NCBI GenBank assembly: GCA_958449715.1
Contig: CAUDIU010000065.1
Span: 1-9,599, forward strand
Direction: 5' to 3'
From: an uncultured Clostridium sp.
GTDB taxonomy: Bacteria; Cyanobacteriota; Vampirovibrionia; Gastranaerophilales; Gastranaerophilaceae
DNA: 9,599 bases
Made by a program: the position numbers and the translations under genes. The notes beneath the pieces were generated by a model, which did not search any database, was not told where the DNA came from, and was given only the letters and a program-made list of their open reading frames with translations. Positions 6,499 to 9,599 of the stretch are shown piece after piece; position 1 is the stretch's first letter; every line of letters begins with the position of its first letter.

Positions 6499-7278
6499 AT
6501 GAAAAAATACACTTATGTTGCTGAATCTTTAAAAAATGGCAGGATAATGCGTTGGACTTTTATGCCTTTAAAAGTTTATATTGCGCCTATGAAATTTTAT
6601 TCAAAGCAGGGGCAGGAATATAAGTATAGAGAAATGGTTATAAGAGCTTTGAATGAGTGGCAACAAGCAACGAGAGGAAAAGTTGCTTTTCAAGTTGTAA
6701 ATACACTTTTAGAGTCTAATGTTAATGTTGATTGGAAAAGAGTTGAAAGAAAGGCTTTAGGTCATTGTTATTTCAATTTTGACGGTTCAAACAGATTATA
6801 TGGCGCTGAAGTTGCTATAGGATTAACAGAGGGCTTAGTACATGCTGATTACATGGACGAAAATGAAGTATACCATACTATTTTGCATGAAATAGGGCAT
6901 GCAATAGGGCTAGGACATAGTCATAATCCAGCAGATATTATGTATACACCTCACCAAAGAGGAATTAATAGTATTTCTGAGGGAGATAGCCTTACAGTAA
7001 ATTGGTTATATACTTTACCTCAAGGAGCTGATACTGCAGAGGTTGCATCAAAGTATGGGATTGGGGGAAGCAATATTGATGAAATTATTGCAAAATTTAT
7101 TAACCGTAAGACTCCAACTGAATTTGAAAAAGTAAAAGCTTCTATTAAAATGCCTAAAAGAGATTTGCTAGAGGAACAAGAAGCTATTGCAAATTTAAGA
7201 AAGTATCATATGGCATTACAAAATATTCAGATTTCAGAAGATATGAAAAAGTTTTTTACTAATAGACCTCAAAAATGA
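6499..7278 (+). CDS. Matrixin-like (M10-type) zinc metalloprotease
   Basis: This is a metzincin-type zinc protease of 259 aa. The extended zinc motif HEIGHAIGLGH gives H130, H134 and H140 as ligands and E131 as catalytic base. It is followed by the Met-turn DIMY (M148), the diagnostic metzincin spacing. The catalytic domain is about 22-172; a charged, helical tail (about 190-259) follows. No signal peptide, membrane segment or cysteine-switch propeptide is visible, so export and control of activity are unclear. The substrate is unknown. ATG 6499 has no Shine-Dalgarno but lies 6 nt after a perfect -10. An internal ATG at codon 17 (6547), with AGGAT just upstream, would still keep the catalytic domain and is a possible alternative. 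It is divergent from ybaB-recR and ends one base short of the opposing gene. Confidence 0.88.
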   Translation: MKKYTYVAESLKNGRIMRWTFMPLKVYIAPMKFYSKQGQEYKYREMVIRALNEWQQATRGKVAFQVVNTLLESNVNVDWKRVERKALGHCYFNFDGSNRLYGAEVAIGLTEGLVHADYMDENEVYHTILHEIGHAIGLGHSHNPADIMYTPHQRGINSISEGDSLTVNWLYTLPQGADTAEVASKYGIGGSNIDEIIAKFINRKTPTEFEKVKASIKMPKRDLLEEQEAIANLRKYHMALQNIQISEDMKKFFTNRPQK

Positions 7279-7279
7279 T

Positions 7280-8014
7280 TTATTTTATTAGATAGTCAAT
7301 ATGGAAAGTGTTGAATAATTTGTTATAAAATTCTTTATTGTTAAGGATTTTTTCTTTTGTTAGGTGCATTGTGAAACCTTCAAATATTCCATATTTATCT
7401 CTATCAAGTCCTTTTTTTATTACTGTTTGAATGAAATCATTTATTAGTGAATTTCCTGATCTTATTAAATTTTCTTGAGGAGAATTTTCATTATGAATAA
7501 TCTTTAAAGCTTTTTCTTTAAATGGTTGCATATCCTCAGGTAAATCTTTATCCAGAATATCTTTTTGTAGGTGTTTTCTTATATCTTCTAATTTTTTTAT
7601 TTTTGGTTCAAATTTTAATTTTGAATGAAAATATATAGCTTTTCTAAAAGATGAAAATATTATTTCATCATAATTATTTTCTATGAGTTCCATTATGTTG
7701 CAAAGATGCATTATTGATCCATAACCTTTTTTGTAATGAGATGGAACGAATGTTTCCATATTATCATCATAAATCTGTTTTATTTCATTGTAAAAATGAT
7801 TTTTATTTTCTGCAACATGTTGCTTTGAAGTTTTTGATGAGTATATTTTTACAGTTTCTTTAAAATTATCTAATATATCTTTTTCTGATTTTACAAAACA
7901 ATCTTCATTATTTCTGTTTTTGCAGGTAAAGTCATCAAAGATTAATCTGTCTCCATTTTTATGAAAATTAAGTTGACCAAAAGATATAGTTGATAAATTT
8001 TTTACGTTTAACAT
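7280..8014 (-). CDS. Unrecognised 244-aa protein
   Basis: I recognise no family. The protein is lysine- and asparagine-rich, with mixed helical stretches and no signal peptide, membrane segment, HExxH or nucleotide-binding loop. Visible landmarks are an N-terminal ISFGQLNF segment (about 10-17), a central YKKGYGSIMHLCNIMELIENNYDEI stretch that looks like the best-ordered part (its first residues near 93), and YGIFEGFTMHL near 208. Short ISFG-type N-termini seem frequent in lineage-specific proteins of Gastranaerophilales (recollection, not checked). The start ATG at 8014 has no Shine-Dalgarno. The same 13-mer as upstream of the HExxH gene lies 22 nt before it. It ends one base from the convergent protease gene and diverges from accD. 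It reads as a real gene because it fills the gap between flanking genes without overlap. Confidence 0.7.
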   Translation of the reverse strand: MLNVKNLSTISFGQLNFHKNGDRLIFDDFTCKNRNNEDCFVKSEKDILDNFKETVKIYSSKTSKQHVAENKNHFYNEIKQIYDDNMETFVPSHYKKGYGSIMHLCNIMELIENNYDEIIFSSFRKAIYFHSKLKFEPKIKKLEDIRKHLQKDILDKDLPEDMQPFKEKALKIIHNENSPQENLIRSGNSLINDFIQTVIKKGLDRDKYGIFEGFTMHLTKEKILNNKEFYNKLFNTFHIDYLIK

Positions 8015-8036
8015 ACTTTTGTAAAATCTGTAAATG

Positions 8037-8049
8037 TAAAAAATTGCTA
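8037..8049 (-). promoter_or_regulatory. Shared 13-bp upstream element, copy 2
   Basis: The minus strand reads TAGCAATTTTTTA, identical to the copy at 3711-3723 and at the same 22-nt distance from the ATG at 8014. The sequence TTTTAC (8026-8021) lies 6 nt before that ATG. The site overlaps the possible accD -35 on the other strand, so the two divergent genes could share control. Confidence 0.35.
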
Positions 8050-8087
8050 TTAAATTTTTTTTGAGTATAATAGTTTTGTATTATAAT
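8044..8087 (+). promoter_or_regulatory. Promoter region of accD-accA, two -10 candidates
   Basis: TTGCTA (8044-8049), a 16-nt spacer and TATAAT (8066-8071) form one promoter candidate. A second perfect TATAAT lies at 8082-8087, with TTGAGT (8061-8066) as a -35 at a short 15-nt spacing. Either gives a leader that includes the accD Shine-Dalgarno AAGGGA (8098-8103). Confidence 0.5.
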
Positions 8088-8111
8088 TTGATTTTTTAAG
8101 GGATATTTAAT

Positions 8112-8981
8112 ATGACAGTTCAAGATTGGTTTGAAAAACGTAAACAAGCTCAAATTCAAAGAAGAGAATTAGAAGGTCGTGTAGAGCTTGATATGGATCC
8201 TAATTTATGGACAAAATGTGTTCATTGTGATGCTCAATTATTAAAAGAAGATTTAGTGAAAAATGATATGGTATGTCCAGTGTGTGATTATCATTTCAGA
8301 ATAAATGCAAGAACTAGAATTAAACAGTTATTTGATGAAAATTCTTTTGAAGAATTGTTTACAGAAATTAGACCTGATGATCCTTTAGAGTTTGTAGATA
8401 CAGAAAGCTATAAAGATAGAGTTAAAAAAGCTCAAGCAAAGACCGGTTTAAATGATGCAGTGATTGCCGGTATTGCGACTATTGAAGGACATAAAGTAGC
8501 AACAGCTGTTATGGATTTTGATTTTATGGGTGGATCTATGGGCAGTGTTGTAGGCGAAAAAGTTACAAGAATTATTGAAAAAGCAATTGAATTAAGATTG
8601 CCGGTATTAGCTATTACATCATCTGGTGGTGCAAGAATGCAAGAAAGTGCATTGAGTTTAATGCAAATGGCAAAAACATCTTGTGCAGTTTCTAAATTAG
8701 ATGATGAAGGGCTATTATATATTAATTTATTGACAGAACCTACATTTGGCGGCGTAACAGCAAGTTTTGGTATGCTTGGTGACATTATTGTAGCAGAACA
8801 AGGTGCTAGAATTGGTTTTGCTGGACGTAGAGTTATTGAACAAACAATTAGACAAAAATTGCCTTCAGATTTTCAGACCGCTGAATATCTTTTAAAATAT
8901 GGGCAAGTAGATGTCGTATCTCCTCGCAAAGAGTTAAGAGATACATTAGCTAAGATTTTAGAAATGCATAAATGTGCATAG
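8112..8981 (+). CDS. accD: Acetyl-CoA carboxylase carboxyltransferase subunit beta
   Basis: AccD is the zinc-containing half of the carboxyltransferase that moves CO2 from carboxybiotin (on AccB) to acetyl-CoA, making malonyl-CoA for fatty-acid synthesis in the cytoplasm. The 289-aa protein has the N-terminal C4 zinc ribbon (C36, C39, C55, C58) and the crotonase-like core: GSMGSVVGEK (141-150), the oxyanion-hole segment SSGGARMQE (170-178), GGVTASFG (213-220) and IGFAGRRVIEQT (234-245). The Shine-Dalgarno AAGGGA lies 8 nt before the ATG. accA begins 17 nt downstream, so the two subunits are made from one operon, fitting their alpha2beta2 complex. accB and accC are not in the window. The identity is secure. 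Confidence 0.97.
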   Translation: MTVQDWFEKRKQAQIQRRELEGRVELDMDPNLWTKCVHCDAQLLKEDLVKNDMVCPVCDYHFRINARTRIKQLFDENSFEELFTEIRPDDPLEFVDTESYKDRVKKAQAKTGLNDAVIAGIATIEGHKVATAVMDFDFMGGSMGSVVGEKVTRIIEKAIELRLPVLAITSSGGARMQESALSLMQMAKTSCAVSKLDDEGLLYINLLTEPTFGGVTASFGMLGDIIVAEQGARIGFAGRRVIEQTIRQKLPSDFQTAEYLLKYGQVDVVSPRKELRDTLAKILEMHKCA

Positions 8982-8998
8982 TATGAGGTATGAAAAAA

Positions 8999-9599
8999 AT
9001 GACAGCAGTTTTGGATTTTGAAAAACCTATTTTAGAAATTCAAGAAAAAATTGAAGAATTAAAGAAAATAAGTTTGGAGTCAGGCATGGATCTTAATAAA
9101 GAAATAGAAACTTTTGAACAACAGGCAGAAGATTATAGAAAAGAATTATATTCTAATTTGAAGCCTTCTCAAAAGTTGCAAATTGCAAGACATCCTGAAC
9201 GTCCTAACTTTTTGGATTATGTAAATAATATTTGTGAAGATTTTATTGAACTTCATGGTGATAGAGAAGGAATGGATGACAGAGCTATTATCGGAGGATT
9301 GGCAAAAATTGACGGTAAGCCTGTTATGATCATCGGAACTATGAAGGGTAAATCCACAAAAGAAAACTTGGAATATAATTTTGGAATGCCTCAACCTCAA
9401 GGTTATAGAAAAGCATTACGTTTATTCAAACATGCTAGTAAATTTAATATTCCTATTGTTACTCTTATTGATACTCCGGGGGCTTATCCTGGAATTAGTG
9501 CTGAAGAAACTAACCAAGGCGGTGCTATTGCAGTCAACTTAATGCAAATGGCAAAATTAAAAGTTCCTGTAATTGCAATTATCACAGGTGAAGGCTGCT
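8999..9599 (+). CDS. accA: Acetyl-CoA carboxylase carboxyltransferase subunit alpha, 3' truncated by window
   Basis: AccA is the partner of AccD in the carboxyltransferase. Two hundred codons are visible, then the window ends. The N-terminal helical region with EKPILEIQEKIEELKKIS (8-25) and ARHPERPNFLDYV (63-75) is typical. It is followed by ELHGDR (84-89), FGMPQPQGYRKALRL (128-142) and the core IDTPGAYPG (157-165) with EETNQGGAIA (169-178). The last visible residues are TGEGC, the start of the oxyanion-hole segment. ATG 8999 is preferred: GAGG (8985-8988) lies 10 nt upstream. An in-frame ATG at 8990 would add three residues but leaves only 1 nt after the GAGG. It follows accD by 17 nt without a terminator. 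The identity is secure; the remaining roughly one third lies outside. Confidence 0.96.
   Translation, partial: MTAVLDFEKPILEIQEKIEELKKISLESGMDLNKEIETFEQQAEDYRKELYSNLKPSQKLQIARHPERPNFLDYVNNICEDFIELHGDREGMDDRAIIGGLAKIDGKPVMIIGTMKGKSTKENLEYNFGMPQPQGYRKALRLFKHASKFNIPIVTLIDTPGAYPGISAEETNQGGAIAVNLMQMAKLKVPVIAIITGEGC

Noticed and set aside
7255..7290. Weak inverted repeat CTAATA/TATTAG at the protease/244-aa gene junction as a terminator.
   Set aside because: It has a six-pair all but AT-only stem with a loop of about 21 nt and no clean U-tract, so it is indistinguishable from chance in AT-rich DNA.
8432..8785. A 117-codon open frame on the minus strand.
   Set aside because: It is antisense to the conserved core of accD, with no Shine-Dalgarno or promoter, so it is a shadow frame.
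9146..9400. An 84-codon open frame on the minus strand.
   Set aside because: It is antisense to accA, whose translation is strongly conserved over the same bases.

Overview
The window is an AT-rich, gene-dense bacterial chromosome segment with no transposase, integrase, phage, CRISPR, rRNA or tRNA signal. The best lineage guess is Vampirovibrionia/Melainabacteria, probably the gut order Gastranaerophilales. The grounds are an [FeFe]-hydrogenase maturase (anaerobic, H2-metabolising lifestyle), a pilin-like protein with the AFTLAEVLITLGIIGVVAALT leader typical of the many such proteins in that group, lineage-type unknown proteins, and standard stop-codon use. This placement comes from recognition and was not searched.

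Layout. (1) hydG (43-1470, +) ends against a leftward cluster: an orphan Opp/Dpp-type ABC ATPase (4687-3731), an HExxH protein of unknown role (3688-2933), smpB (2909-2457) and a formyltransferase-family gene (2441-1467). (2) A rightward pilin-like gene (4800-5475) has its own strong promoter and is put out of frame by a run of nine G in its leader-peptide region. It converges on ybaB-recR (6403-5472, -). (3) A rightward matrixin-like zinc protease (6499-7278) converges on an unrecognised 244-aa gene (8014-7280, -). (4) accD (8112-8981) and accA (8999 to the window edge) encode the two carboxyltransferase subunits of acetyl-CoA carboxylase.

How the genes work together. accD-accA is a classic co-expressed pair for the first step of fatty-acid synthesis. 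ybaB-recR is the conserved nucleoid/recombinational-repair pair without its frequent partner dnaX. smpB serves trans-translation and the neighbouring formyltransferase may serve translation initiation, but that gene is divergent. The other neighbours look like packing rather than pathway.

Most notable signals. The G9 tract looks like a phase-variation switch placed in the part of the prepilin that is cleaved off. Genes fall into two start classes: those with a Shine-Dalgarno site and a distant -10, and those with no usable Shine-Dalgarno and a -10-like hexamer exactly 6 nt before ATG, which suggests leaderless mRNAs. An identical 13-mer lies exactly 22 nt upstream of the ATG of both unknown leftward genes. 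All three convergent junctions overlap or nearly touch, and one rightward terminator hairpin sits inside the opposing coding sequence.
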